In this document: piece by piece, positions 12,814 to 26,720 of the stretch
Layout: each line of letters opens with the position of its first letter
How positions within the stretch are numbered: position 1 is the stretch's first letter
The notes under the pieces: generated by a model
Told to the model about the DNA's origin: nothing
Databases searched by the model: none
Seen by the model: only the letters and a program-made list of their open reading frames with translations
Translations under genes and position numbers: made by a program
NCBI GenBank assembly: GCA_914767715.1
Contig: OU612072.1
Coordinates: 26,972,001-27,032,000, forward strand
Direction of reading: 5' to 3'
Source: Membranipora membranacea
Lineage: Eukaryota; Bryozoa; Gymnolaemata; Cheilostomatida; Membraniporidae
DNA length: 60,000 nt

Positions 12814-15800
12814 CGATATACTAAACTTTTATACAATGTAAGTATAATAGTCAGACTGTCTGTGTGACACAGTGTCTGAGTGTCTGAGCCATGGTGAGGT
12901 CAGTACAAAAATGCCCTGCTGCAGAAAGTACAATTAGACATTTTCAAATTCGCCAGCCTTGTGACTTGAATTTTGCTTCACCGAGGATTTCATTGAACCC
13001 ATCAAACCTCCCACATTTACTCATGCGTGTAACAAATATAAATTAGTGGTGACCTTGTATGAACTATTGCTGCCTCTACTGGAACAGAGTTATGAGCTGA
13101 TTAGAGGTCATGTAGTTGAATAGACTCCTAATGACAGATGCCGTTTATAAATTGAATTATTTAGGGCTGATTTTGCTGATATTATATATATACTGACTGG
13201 GCCCACGAATTACTACATTGTGCAGGGTCACAGGTTTCTGTCATGGGCCACTATTTATTTTCCTATCTATCATTTCTATCGAAAAATCTTCTTCTTTTGC
13301 ACTGAAAATATTGTTCCTTCTGCGTCGCTGAGCATTTCATCAGCCGATCTTGACAAAGTCCGATATCTTGTTTGTGCTAGCAATGAGTAAACATTGCCAG
13401 CTCAGTGTTTACAGTAGTTTCGATAAACAAGCACAAACATCTTTTGTTGATAAAGCACAAGCTCGCTCACAGCTTGATCGCTATATCGTCATATACACAT
13501 CATTGATAATATATGAATAAGCGCTACCCATACCAAACTCAGTAGGACACTATTCACTTCTAACTAACTAGATATTATGTCTCTGACCAGCAGCCCTATC
13601 ACTAACATGTATACTTTTCTGTGTTATACCCGCATATATTTCTTAGGAGTTTATATTACAAATAGTTAGTTATGCAGGTCCTCAGAGTTATGTTGATATA
13701 TTTTTCTTGCCAACATTCCAGCTATACTTTAACTTTTAAGTTTGTTATCATCGGCTCTTTGCGATTATACGGTAAAATTTCATACATGGTCATATACTAA
13801 GGTACGATTGTCAACAGCATGGCCGTCATTCACTGCCTGCTATGGGAAAAAATATGTTCAGTAACACATGTTATGATGAAATTTTGGTCATTGATCCTGA
13901 TATTAATTAACCCCTGCACTGTAAGTCCACTTTTGTCTTACCTCATGATGATATTTTATTATGTTTCAGGCTTATATATAAACTATGACTTATAGAATAA
14001 AATCGACAACGGAATAGACTGGGAAGTAAAGGATGAGTCCGCACACTGCACACACTGCCTACCAAAGAGAAAGAGAGATAGTCCGTACTATCAGTACTCA
14101 GTACTAATCATCTCCTTATCATCTCACGACGTACAGCGAATCTATGTGTATAATATCTACAGGAAAAAACCTCGAGAAAATGTGTAAAAAATACCTACAA
14201 AACTTCCGTAAAATAAGCCTCGCTGAAGGTGCAGAAGCTGCTGTGTTGTAAACACACTGATCTCGATAACTTTTGGCAAAAGCGTTCTATAAAAATATAT
14301 CTATACTTAATAATCAGATTGTGAATGACGCGATGTAATGACGCGATGTCATGTTCTCTCTAAGATACACTTAAGTTTCTTTATTCCGGTGACTATGCAT
14401 GACAGGATTGTTACCTTGGTGCCTAAATCTCGGAAATTTTTCTCTTGTATATTTCTGTTGTTTTATTTCTCGTTACTATTGTTATGTTAGAAATAGAATG
14501 AAGGAATGAAAAGTACAGATAATCCATCGTATAATATTATAATAATAATTATCATTGTAAATGATTATTTAATATTATAATATGTCTCTGCAGTATGACA
14601 GGTAACTAACAGGTTACAAACAGGTATCTTAAAGGTAACCTTGCCACTCAATTTAACTATTTGAAGTATTGTCTTGATAACTAGCCTCTATCTACTCGGC
14701 CCGCAGGAGAAAATTTCATTAAACGAACTGATACTTAAATTATGTAATCTGAACACTCGTATTCCAATTCACATGACGCCCGTTTAACAGTTGGATATTG
14801 GTGTAACTGGTATTTTCCTATGAAGATTCCAACAAAGATACAATATATTAATCATATGACTCTGCAGCACATTTGCTTATTTTTGGGGCATTTGTATCGT
14901 AAAGTTTGCACCCACTGAATTAGATTCTTCTCTTAGAATGGAAATAGTATCAGAGCGTTATACGGTTAGGACACTAAACACAGGGACCCATCTGACTGTT
15001 ATCTGATTGGCTGTCCCTAGTAGCATGAATAATTAGCCTGAGAAATTGTCTTGTTTACAATGTTGCAAACAGTAATTATACCCCTACAGTGTCGATGATT
15101 AGGGCATTTCTAGATTGCTACTAGGGACTGGCTATTTTTGCAAGCCCTTTGTTTTGCAAAAGAAAGCTAATGATGCTATTCCAGATATGGAATTCAATGT
15201 TTGCACCATACTGTCATGTCTATGGTATTGGCTACCCAGCAAAACCACCCAACTGCAAGAGCAAATTATGTCTGGAGTTGCTGTATCTTGAGGTAAAAGC
15301 AGACAACTTCTACATTAGTAAGCAGAACTAGTCTCCAAAAAGTACATATAGGCTGTGATTCAATAGCTTTTGTGCAGTCTATTGACTATTGTCAATTGTA
15401 TGTAAGCCATGGTAAGAATACAGAACACAGGCTATGAGTTCAGACTAGACTCAGAAAATCCTTGTAATGAGAATCTTGTAATTATTTTGTTCAGTTTTTA
15501 TGACATGCTCATTGTGAATGTGAAATCACTGATCCTCATTCTTTGACTTGCATGTAAGTAAAGCTGTTAGGCTATTGATTATGGCACTGAGTTGGTGATA
15601 TTTTTTTACTCACAGTCACTAGTCCGACTCACAGCAGTTGGTCACTGAGTCCAATGAACTCCAGTCACTCACAATCTTTTAAGTCAATCATTCAAGGCAT
15701 CAGAAGCTCCCTTGTTTTGCAGCTGGTGTCAAGCCTGTGGTCAGTTAAAATTGCACAAACTACAGTAGTGGGTCTGTGTCTCAAATACAGACAGTATCCT

Positions 15801-16555
15801 CTAGTAAGTCAAGACTCACATGAGTAAGTTAAGTAAGTCAAACCATTAACTACTACTATGATAATGATTAGCTCCATGGTAAAAAATTATATAGTGATAC
15901 TCTAGGCTCATGGTTTGGAGCTAGTCTGTAATTTGACACAAGATCTAAACACATGTTAGCCTGCATAGTACTAGCACCCAGTATGGGCAGGCGTTTAGCA
16001 CCCCAATGGCGGCGGGAGGGAGTGTTATGTGTTCAGTGCTGTGTGAGACGCAACAGATAAATCACAACCTCCTCAGTCAGTGGATTCAATGAACCTCTCT
16101 CCGGGAGAGGAAGTTCGTTGGTGGATTGCTAGAGGTGAGCATGGTCGATTTAAGCTCAGCCGCGCCCAAAGCATTGCATCTCACTCTCACAATACACTCA
16201 CTATGCAGGCTGAAGTGTTACTGTGTAAGTAGGCTATGACACAATATAACTCTGCTGGCCGAGACAGACTGTGTGTACTATGGACTATTTTGTAACAATG
16301 AACTGGTAGCTCGGGTCCAATACTAGATCCTGGTGCGAAATTAGTCTCATTCAATGCTTACTTCACCCTTTATTATAACATACAGCTGTGTGTTTCTTTT
16401 TTATTTCCAGGTTGTACTAAGCAGGGCTAGTGTTACACGCTGAGTGGACGGCAGACTCAGATATTTACCTTACAGCTGTGCAGGTTTTGATGACAGTCGG
16501 CAGACGGATATTATCTACTATATTTCTACTTCCTGTCCTGAGATCACTTAACGTC
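12814..16555. other. NUPR1-PCMT1 intergenic region
   Basis: No coding exon recognised in 3.7 kb. A stretch at about 16080-16133 ends in a good splice donor (AG before GTGAGC) and lies in locally GC-richer sequence, so it could be a PCMT1 5' untranslated exon; this is weak. The rest is AT-rich with no evident repeat. Confidence 0.45.
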
Positions 16556-19500
16556 ATGTCGTGGAGGTCAGGGGGTCAAACTCACAATGAGCTCATCATG
16601 AATATGAAAAGTAAGTAAGTGGGTCAGCGTAAGTTTATCTTCTGACGATCTATCCAGCTATCTCTCCTGCTCATTTCAGGCAGGTTCGCTTCTTTTCTGA
16701 CAAACTTTGTTCCCCACACAACCCCCCTTAAGCAAAGCTTGTCCAGACAGGCTAACACCACACCTACATAATATGAGGTCCCACAGTTTATATTCCCAAT
16801 GTCTATGATTCACAGAGAATGGTATATTGAGCACAGACCGAGTGATAGACGCGATGTTACAGGTAGACAGAGCACATTTCTCTTCATCAAGTCCGTATGC
16901 AGACTCTCCTCAGACTATCGGGTACAGAGCGACCATCAGCGCTCCACATATGGTAAGTATGTTATGTATATAGGGCCTGAAATATGGCAATTATTTATGT
17001 ATGTGTGTGTATGCATGTAAACATGTAATTTAAAAAGCGCCCGACATATGATAGTATAATATATACCATTGGGATATCAAACCTGTCACACTGAATCTAT
17101 GCCTGACCAGAGGCCTTGTCACATAACCAGATCTGCTCTACTTCTCCCTTATGGTTTGATTTACCTGCAGTATCCATTGACTGTAATATCACAGTGCGGC
17201 ATCCACTAACTGTAATATCACAGTGCAGCATCCACTGACTGAAATATCACAGTGCGGCATTCACTAACTGTAATATCACAGTGCGGCATCCACTGACTGT
17301 AATATCACAGTGCGGCATCCACTGACTGTAATATCACAGTGCAGCATCCACTGACTGTAATATCACAGTGTGGCATCCACTGACTGTAATATCACAGTGC
17401 AGCATCCACTTACTGTAATATCACAGTGCGGCATCCACTGACTGTAATATCACAGTGCGGCATCCACTGACTGTAATATCACAGTGCAGCATCCACTAAC
17501 TGTAATATCACAGTGCGGCATCCACTGACTGTAATATCACAGTGCGGCATCCACTAACTGTAATATCACAGTGCGGCATCCACTGACTGTAATATCACAG
17601 TGCGGCATCCACTGACTGTAATATCACAGTGCAGCATCCACTAACTGTAATATCACAGTGTGGCATCCACTGACTGTAACATCACAGTGCAGCATCCACT
17701 AACTGTAATATCACAGTGCGGCATCCACTAACTGTAATATCACAGTGCGGCATCCACTAACTGTAATATCACAGTGCGGCATCCACTGACTGTAATATCA
17801 CAGTGTGGCATCCACTGACTGTAATATCACAGTGCAGCATCCACTGACTGTAATATCACAGTGCGGCATCCACTGACTGTAATATCACAGTGCGGCATCC
17901 ACTAACTGTAATATCACAGTGCAGCATCCACTGACTGTAATATCACAGTGCGGCATCCACTGACTGTAATATCACAGTGCAGCATCCGCTAACTGTAATA
18001 TCACAGTGCAGCATCCACTGACTGTAATATCACAGTGCGGCATCCACTGACTGTATTATCACAGTGCAGCATCCACTAACTGTAATATCACAGTGCAGCA
18101 TCCACTGACTGTAATATCACAGTGCGGCATCCACTAACTGTAATATCACAGTGCAGCATCCACTGACTGTAATATCACAGTGCGGCATCCACTGACTGTA
18201 ATATCACAGTGCAGCATCCACTGACTGTAATATCACAGTGCAGCATCCACTGACTGTAATATCACAGTGCGGCATCCACTAACTGTAATATCACAGTGCA
18301 GCATCCACTGACTGTAATATCACAGTGCGGCATCCACTGACTGTAATATCACAGTGCAGCATCCACTGACTGTAATATCACAGTGCAGCATCCACTAACT
18401 GTAATATCACAGTGCAGCATCCACTGACTGTAATATCACAGTGCAGCATCCACCAACTGCAATATCACAGTGCGGCATCCACTAACTGTAATATCACAGT
18501 GCGGCATCCACTAACTGTAATATCACAGTGCAGCATCCACTGACTGTAATATCACAGTGCGGCATCCACTGACTGTAATATCACAGTGCAGCATCCACTG
18601 ACTGTAATATCACAGTGCGGCATCCACTAACTGTAATATCACAGTGCGGCATCCACTAACTGTAATATCACAGTGCGGCATCCACTAACTGTAATATCAC
18701 AGTGCAGCATCCACTGACTGTAATATCACAGTGCAGCATCCACTAACTGTAATATCACAGTGCAGCATCCACTGACTGTAATATCACAGTGCGGCATCCA
18801 CTGACTGTAATATCACAGTGCAGCATCCACTGACTGTAATATCACAGTGCGGCATCCACTAACTGTAATATCACAGTGCGGCATCCACTAACTGTAATAT
18901 CACAGTGCGGCATCCACTAACTGTAATATCACAGTGCAGCATCCACTGACTGTAATATCACAGTGCAGCATCCACTGACTGTAATATCACAGTGCAGCAT
19001 CCACTGACTGTAATATCACAGTGCAGCATCCACTAACTGTAATATCACAGTGCGGCATCCACTGACTGTAATATCACAGTGCGGCATCCACTGACTGTAA
19101 TATCACAGTGCGGCATCCACTGACTGCAATATCACAGTGCGGCATCCACTGACTGTAATATCACAGTGCGGCATCCACTGACTGCAATATCACAGTGCGG
19201 CATCCACTGACTGTAATATCACAGTGCGGCATCCACTAACTGTAATATCACAGTGCAGCATCCACTAACTGTAATATCACAGTGCAGCATCCACTAACTG
19301 TAATATCACAGTGCAGCATCCACTAACTGTAATATCACAGTGCAGCATCCACTGACTGTAATATCACAGTGCAGCATCCACTGACTGTAATATCACAGTG
19401 CAGCATCCACTGACTGTAATATCACAGTGCAGCATCCACTAACTGTAATATCACAGTGCAGCATCCACTAACTGTAATATCACAGTGCAGCATCCACTAA

Positions 19501-21971
19501 CTGTAATATCACAGTGCGGCATCCACTGACTGTAATATCACAGTGCAGCATCCACTGATTGTAATATCACAGGTGTTAGTTTTACGAATGATGAGCATAG
19601 GGGAGGCTACCATGATGCTGATACGACAGCACAGATTTATGTACTATATATACTGTTACAGCACGCTTACGCACTGGAGATACTAAAGGATCACTTAGCT
19701 GAGGGTAATAAAGCTCTAGATGTCGGATCAGGTACTGGATATCTCACTGCTTGTATGTCTCTGATGGTTGGTAACATACTCTTTTATACTGTTACATTGT
19801 TAGAAAACCTCCCTCAGAGTTATCCTTGGCTGTCAACTGTCAATTTGATAAATATATGAATAAATACAACTAGGAGTTGTCTAATCTTATCCCATTTTTT
19901 TCTACTGGGCGAATACAGATTATTCCTGGCAACAAGTCCAACTCCCCGATCTAAGTCCGTTCTCAGTCTAACTCCTCTGTCTAACTCCTGAGTCTAGCAG
20001 GTATAATATATAATATATTACTATTTGCAGGTTGGATCTGGTGGAAAGGTTGTGGGTATCGACCACATAAAAGGAATTGTTGATGATTCGCTGAAAAATT
20101 TGGACAAATCTCCACTATATAAGGTAAGACTTTTTTTATAGAAAACAATATATTTTACTGATATTTTGAGTATTAGTCGAGGTAGGGATAATATAAAGAT
20201 TTATTCTCTTGATTTGTGATTTCATTATATTTGATTAAATTTTATGATCTCTAATTATAGCCAACACTGTGAGCATTTTATCATCACAATGATGTCGCAG
20301 TACGTAAAAATAAAAATTCATGAAAATGTGGGAGACTGTCGAAAGAAATAAAAACATTGGGTTCCATTCTTTTGATACACGAGGACTTATTTGACTGCCC
20401 TTATTTTACAGGCCGCCCTAAGCACGGCAGGCTTCTGTAGGGTACATATCCTATGCACTTGTCCCCTATTGCCGGCTACTCTTTTTTCAAAGAGGCAGAG
20501 TGGGTCATTATACTGTGTGCATTCACACAGTAGACCTCCTGGATTTATAGTGCTAATCCTCTCAGACCACGCCCCATTGTGTATTACTTACTCTTATAGG
20601 ATATGATGACTTCTGGTCAGATGAAGATAATATTAGGAGACGGTAGACAGGGTTACTCCAGAGATGGACCGTATAATGCGATACACGTTGGAGCTGCAGC
20701 GCCTTCTATGCCTCAACCTGTGAGTGAGCTATCTATCAATTTATCATATATAGTGTAAGCTGGTTAATGCACACTTAATAATTCAGAACTCCTGTTAATT
20801 CAGATATGGAAAATTGGTCCCTTCAGCCAGATCTCAATGCATTTTAATGCCACTTAATGACTTCGCCTTATTAGGACAAATTTTTGTGGTCTCCAGAGGT
20901 TTGAGTCAAGTGAACTGCATTGTAGTATATGTATCAATCAAACTCGGTTATCTAGGGGCGGACAACAAATAGTCACAAATTTCCACCCTTTGCCCTTTTC
21001 TAATTACTGTCATAGACATGACTCTCTGCTGTAACAAGAGAGAAGATAGACACGGGTCTGCTTGTTTGTACTGCTCCAAATTATTGCCTTGATGTGAATG
21101 TCCTGTGGTTCCTATCCTGATAATATTCAGTTGGAGAAGGGAAAGGTATATATCACCCTCACTTGTTGGACGGCTATTTGTAATTGTTTTTTGGGAGTTA
21201 TCTCCAGCGTCATATAGAAATGTGAAAAATATAATCCAGATCTAGATTGCTTATTTTTTGAGGACAACCAAAGTTATATTGTGGAAAATGCCATTGTGTA
21301 ATTTTATTCTTAGATATGTTTTGTTTGTGATTACAGTTGATAGATCAGTTAGCGTTAGGGGGACGACTGATTATACCCTACGGCCCTGAGGGGGGACATC
21401 AGGATCTACTACAGATAGATAAGGATCTACAGGGGCAGGTTACACAGACTAAACTAATGGGGGTGATATATGTACCCCTAACTGATAGTCAGAAACAGTG
21501 GCCTTCCAGGTAAACTACCAGAGTATTATCTATGGTGTGTTTAAGACCACCCAAAGACCTGCGCATGTTATAGTCAGGCAGTTACTTATGATAAAGTAAG
21601 GTAAGGTAACTGCATGACTCTAACATGTTATAGTCGGGCAGTTACTTATGATAAAGTAAGGTAAGGTAACTGCATGACTCTAACATGTTATAGTCATGCA
21701 GTTACTTATGATAAAGTAAGGTAAGGTAACTGCCTGACTCTAACATGCTTTGGTCTTTGGGTAGTCTTTCAAGCAAAGGATACTGTACTGCTCATGCTTT
21801 GAGTTACATTCGCCGCCTCATGTTTCATAGGTTTGAATGTTATGTCACTTTTCTCAATTATAAAGTAAATAAGCTTGTATAAGGTAACAACAAGGCGGGA
21901 CAACTTGAGCCCCTAATACTGCTCTGCTGACAGGTTCTGCTGTTTATTGTTATGACAGGTACGATCTGTAA
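16556..21971 (+). CDS. PCMT1: PCMT1, protein-L-isoaspartate O-methyltransferase
   Basis: Seven exons: 16556-16610, 16816-16952, 19662-19766, 20031-20123, 20600-20719, 21337-21509, 21959-21971 (696 nt, 231 residues; human 227). Signature stretches: N-terminal [33 protein letters not shown]; the S-adenosylmethionine-binding motif [14 protein letters not shown] near residues 82-94; [32 protein letters not shown]; and [10 protein letters not shown] near the C-terminus. Family knowledge: the enzyme methylates isoaspartyl residues in aged proteins and so starts their repair, in the cytosol. Exon 3 ends at a weak donor (GTTGGT), but only this choice keeps the frame. The last exon adds YDL after SR, resembling the human RDEL-ending isoform. 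Reading through the exon 6 donor ends at once (stop 21511-21513). Intron 2 is filled by a 29-bp satellite. Confidence 0.95.
16683..16758. repeat. Diverged inverted repeat in PCMT1 intron 1
   Basis: Left arm CTGACAAACTTTGTTC and right arm GCAAAGCTTGTCCAGACAGG are imperfect inverted copies around a C-rich loop. The sequence resembles the better preserved hairpin at 28441-28496, so it is probably an older member of the same family. Confidence 0.5.
17171..19571 (+). repeat. 29-bp satellite, about 83 copies, in PCMT1 intron 2
   Basis: Consensus is CATCCACTGACTGTAATA followed by TCACAGTGCGG. Copies are uninterrupted and very similar. Variation is concentrated at two positions, G/A in ACTGACT and G/A in TGCGGC; the second is a CpG to CpA change. 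Each unit can fold a small hairpin (ACTGT and ACAGT around AATATC). The array occupies 2.4 of the 2.7 kb of the intron and ends 90 bp before exon 3. Confidence 0.97.
21540..21772. mobile_element. MITE-like element with amplified 60-bp core
   Basis: The outer ends are inverted: CACCCAAAGACC on the left and GGTCTTTGGGTAG on the right, continuing inward as GCATGTTATAGTCAGGCAGT and its inverse. The middle holds three direct copies of a 60-bp unit, each itself a hairpin with 14-bp arms (GTCAGGCAGTTAC type). It lies in PCMT1 intron 6. I could not fix a target duplication. Confidence 0.6.
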
Positions 21972-22194
21972 CATTACTGAGAACACAGAGAGATGTAGAT
22001 ATGAGATCAGCAGCTCTAACTAATGGTGCTACACTTATATACATATATCACTGTGTGATCCTCTCTATAGCTTTATAATCAGATGACGGTGTTATTTAGT
22101 ACTTTAGCGCCCTGACCTAGTAGTAGTCATAGACTAGTCCTTTCAAGCCAATCCTGGGTCTACTCATTTATTAACTAGAGTGTCACATTGTGAA

Positions 22195-25140
22195 TATGGA
22201 CTCATCTAATCTGCGTTAGTTAGAAACTCATCTAGAATACTGCGATGAGAACAACTTCTTTTTGTGGTGATTCTTGCCGCTCTTGACAAACTCAATATTT
22301 ATTTGCCTGCATTTGGAGTTGCTCCCCCATTACAGATAAGCTTGTCATATATGGATAAAGCGATGCCGAACTTCTTTTCAGTGTAAATGAAGCACACTAG
22401 GGAGATATGCGCAATATTCCTGTTTTACTATGTATTTAATGGGACTACTTGTGGCTTGACTTTTTCTTACCTACAAACTTGTATTTTATTTGCCTCCAAT
22501 CAGAGAGAATGCTCCTCCCAGCTCCCATTGAACCTGTTTTCTCACACAATGCATGTAGAACTAAAACATTAAATCATCTCCTTCATCGCATTTTTCTTAC
22601 CAATAAAGTGATAACCCTCCCTACCTCACCCAATTCTTGGATAAATATATTGTACATTGCTATCTAGTCCCCCAGCACTAAGGATATATATTGACACGAT
22701 GTTCATTCAATGTTGTGGCTGGTTATACCAAAGAGTAGCTTCTGTTACCCCTAGATTATATATTCAGTTATCTAGTATGCTCACTGGCGGTTTCTCACTG
22801 TAGTCGAGCATTCAATGAATGGTAGGGCAACACATATAACAGAAAAGAAAGCAGGTCGCTATTGTTCTAACAGGCAATTTATTAATCCCATAATGATGCT
22901 GCAACTCTGTCCACTTTGTCTATAGACCTTTAGACTGATTATGTGCCTTTGTTTAATTCCTTGAAGCCGTAATCAGCTTTATGTACAAGGGAGGACAGGG
23001 GAACATATAAATTACTTCATGTACTGAATCTTTCGAGTCAGCTCTAATGTAGATCATTCATGGCCAACCTTTTTACGGGTGAGCCAATTTTTGTATCCAC
23101 AGTATTAAAGTGGTAGGAGGGTTAGGCGGGTGGATGTCTTCACGCTAGGTGGGGATGGGGCCTCTCTTAGAAAATAATGTGATGGAGTAGGATCGATATT
23201 AGGCATTCCACCCCTATTTGGGAAGAAAACTAACAAGCTATTGATCACAGGAATCTTTGAATAAAAATATAAATTGTGGGACATCATATCAGGACCCTTC
23301 TGTGTTTGATACTTTGAATTTAAACATTCTGTGAACTTATTACGGAAAGTGGTAAAAGGCTGTCAGCAAATTTTTATAGTGATTGTATTAACCGCTTACA
23401 GAGAAGTAGAGAATTAACAGTCAATAAAATGTGTGACTCTGGTTGGTAAATGATAAGACGACCTGACAGTGTCGATAATGAACTTCATGAGGTCGAACCC
23501 CTCCGCAACCAATTAAGAACATATTTGGAGGTATGTTTTGAGCCAGGCCATAGTGCTGCATGAAGGATACCCACATGTTTCGCTTATAGATTTATTGATG
23601 TCCTGTGAAGATTATAACATGTTGCAGAATCCCTACCAATAACACAATGGGACTGTTTGAGCCTATGCATGAAATAAAAATGTGACCTTTGGAATCAGCC
23701 AATCTGCATTAGTTAGACACAGGTCTAAAATATTGCGATGAGAACAATCGACTTCTTTTTGTGGTTATCCTTGCCACTCCTGATAAGCTCAATATTTATT
23801 TGGCTATATTTGGAGTTGCTCCCCCAATACTGATAAGCTTGTATATAGGTAATACGTTGCCGAACTTCTTCTTAGGTAGATGTGCTCAATGCTACTATTT
23901 TACTATTTATATACTGAGACTAAGCACTAAGGCAATCTATTGATGCTATCAAAGACAATACTTATAATATTTGACGCTATTCTCGTTTGATGTTGAAGCT
24001 GGATATCCATTCTGTTATCTAGCAGGCTCACTGGCTGTTTTTCACTGTCCTCAAGGTTTATTTGAATGTTGTGTGACTGAACAGTATTAACAGGTAGCAG
24101 ATTGCTATTGTTCAAACAGGATTAGGCATTTATAATCCCATAATGATGGTGCAACTCTGTCCACTTCATGTATAGACTAGCAACTGATGTGTCTCATTGT
24201 CTTTCCCCTAGCCAATCAACTTAACTTATGTACAGGGGAACAGCTGATCAACTAATTCACACTAGGAAATTTTGTATAACAATATAATTTGAGGTACATC
24301 CAGTGGTGGAAATGGGCCTATACGGTGTATAGGAAGTTCACATCAACATCAATGCCTATACACCTTCAATAAGTGTATAGGCACTTATAACCTATCACTG
24401 CTGATGCTGATCAAGATCCTGGCGCACTGGGAGTTCAATCCAGATCCCTACGTTAGACGGTGGCTTCAGATGGGGAGAAGATCAGCAGATGAGACTAACA
24501 GCCGAAAGAGAGGAACACCGAGGAGTTGTACTATGCACGGCTGCACAAACTGTTTAAAGTCAAAACATGCACATAGATTTAGGCTCAAAAGGATACACCA
24601 GAAACACTGTAATTAGGGCACAAATTTCAAAAAAATTCACCGGGGTGCACCCGTTGCTCGAATGTTTGGTGTACAGGCACTTATTTTTCCATTTCCACCA
24701 CTGGGTACATCATATATCATATCCCTTGTGGTTGTCACTTTGAATATAAATATTCTTCAAACTTATTGTCCAGTGGTAAAATGTTAACAGCAAGTTTTTA
24801 CAGCGATTGAATTAACCTCTTACAGAGAAATGTGTGATTCTGTTAGATGGTCACTTAAAAGAATCAATACCTAATAATTAGAAGTGTTTTTGTACCATAA
24901 TTTTATGTCAAATTCCTATCTAATGTCCATCACAGAGCATTTAGAACATTTTACAGTAGAAAACAATTTGGATGAGACACCATGACCGTGTCGACAATGA
25001 ACGTCATAAAGTCAAACCCCCCATTGCAACTAATTTAGAACATTCAATGCTGGGAGGCACCTGGCCAATTTTGGTGTTGAGCCAGACCGTAGTGCTGAAG
25101 GATAGTCACATGTTTCACTTTGAGATACTATCATGATTTT
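22195..25140 (+). repeat. Degenerate direct duplication (about 1.45-kb units)
   Basis: Copy A (about 22195-23640) and copy B (about 23690-25140) share many collinear blocks. Examples are TGCGATGAGAACAA, GGAGTTGCTCCCCCA, ATCCCATAATGATG with GCAACTCTGTCCACTT, and near the end GTGTCGATAATGAAC against GTGTCGACAATGAAC. Copy A has an extra stretch near 22.4-22.67 kb, and copy B carries the hAT-like insertion at 24301. No coding capacity was seen, so the source of the unit is unknown. Nothing else was recognised between PCMT1 and the H3 gene. Confidence 0.75.
24293..24711. mobile_element. Non-autonomous hAT-like transposon with 8-bp target duplication
   Basis: The element at 24301-24703 (403 bp) starts CAGTGGTGGAAATGG and ends with the exact inverse CCATTTCCACCACTG (15-bp terminal inverted repeats). 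It is flanked by identical GGTACATC at 24293-24300 and 24704-24711. Eight-base duplications and CAG-type ends are typical of the hAT superfamily. The duplicated copy of the surrounding DNA at about 23272-23290 has the empty site (one GGACATC), which shows the insertion directly. No transposase is encoded. Confidence 0.92.
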
Positions 25141-25300
25141 CGAAGTGTAATCTTAATCAAATATCATCTTTGAGGCAGGGACATTCTAAACTCCGCAATA
25201 CATCTTAGGTATCATTGCTTTCATTGAGAAACGCACACACCGATATATTTATTATTTTCTATTTATTATTACAGGCATAATCCGTCAGTCCGGATGTCAT

Positions 25301-25341
25301 GAACAACTCTTTGGTTCGATATGGTGGCCCTGAAAAGGGCC
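25301..25341 (-). terminator. Histone H3 mRNA 3'-end stem-loop and downstream element
   Basis: On the minus strand, GGCCCTTTTCAGGGCC (25341-25326) forms a 6-bp stem with a TTTC loop. After 12 nt comes CAAAGAGTTGTTC (25313-25301), in the position of the U7-paired histone downstream element. The stem starts 30 nt after the H3 stop codon. Confidence 0.95.
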
Positions 25342-25370
25342 GTTGGGGTTTGTGATGGTAGTGTAGTTTT

Positions 25371-26648
<1,278 letters not shown>

Positions 26649-26679
26649 GCACATCAGACCAGTCACAAACAAAACCAAC

Positions 26680-26720
26680 GGCCCTTTTCAGGGCCACCAC
26701 TCACACTCAAAGAGTTGTTC
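26680..26720 (+). terminator. Histone H4 mRNA 3'-end stem-loop and downstream element
   Basis: GGCCCTTTTCAGGGCC at 26680-26695, a 12-nt spacer, then CAAAGAGTTGTTC at 26708-26720. Stem, spacing and downstream element are identical to those of the other three histone genes here. Confidence 0.95.

Noticed and set aside
17171-19571. A CRISPR-like array with a 29-bp repeat
   Set aside because: The repeats are head to tail with no spacers, and the host is a eukaryote; it is an intronic satellite.
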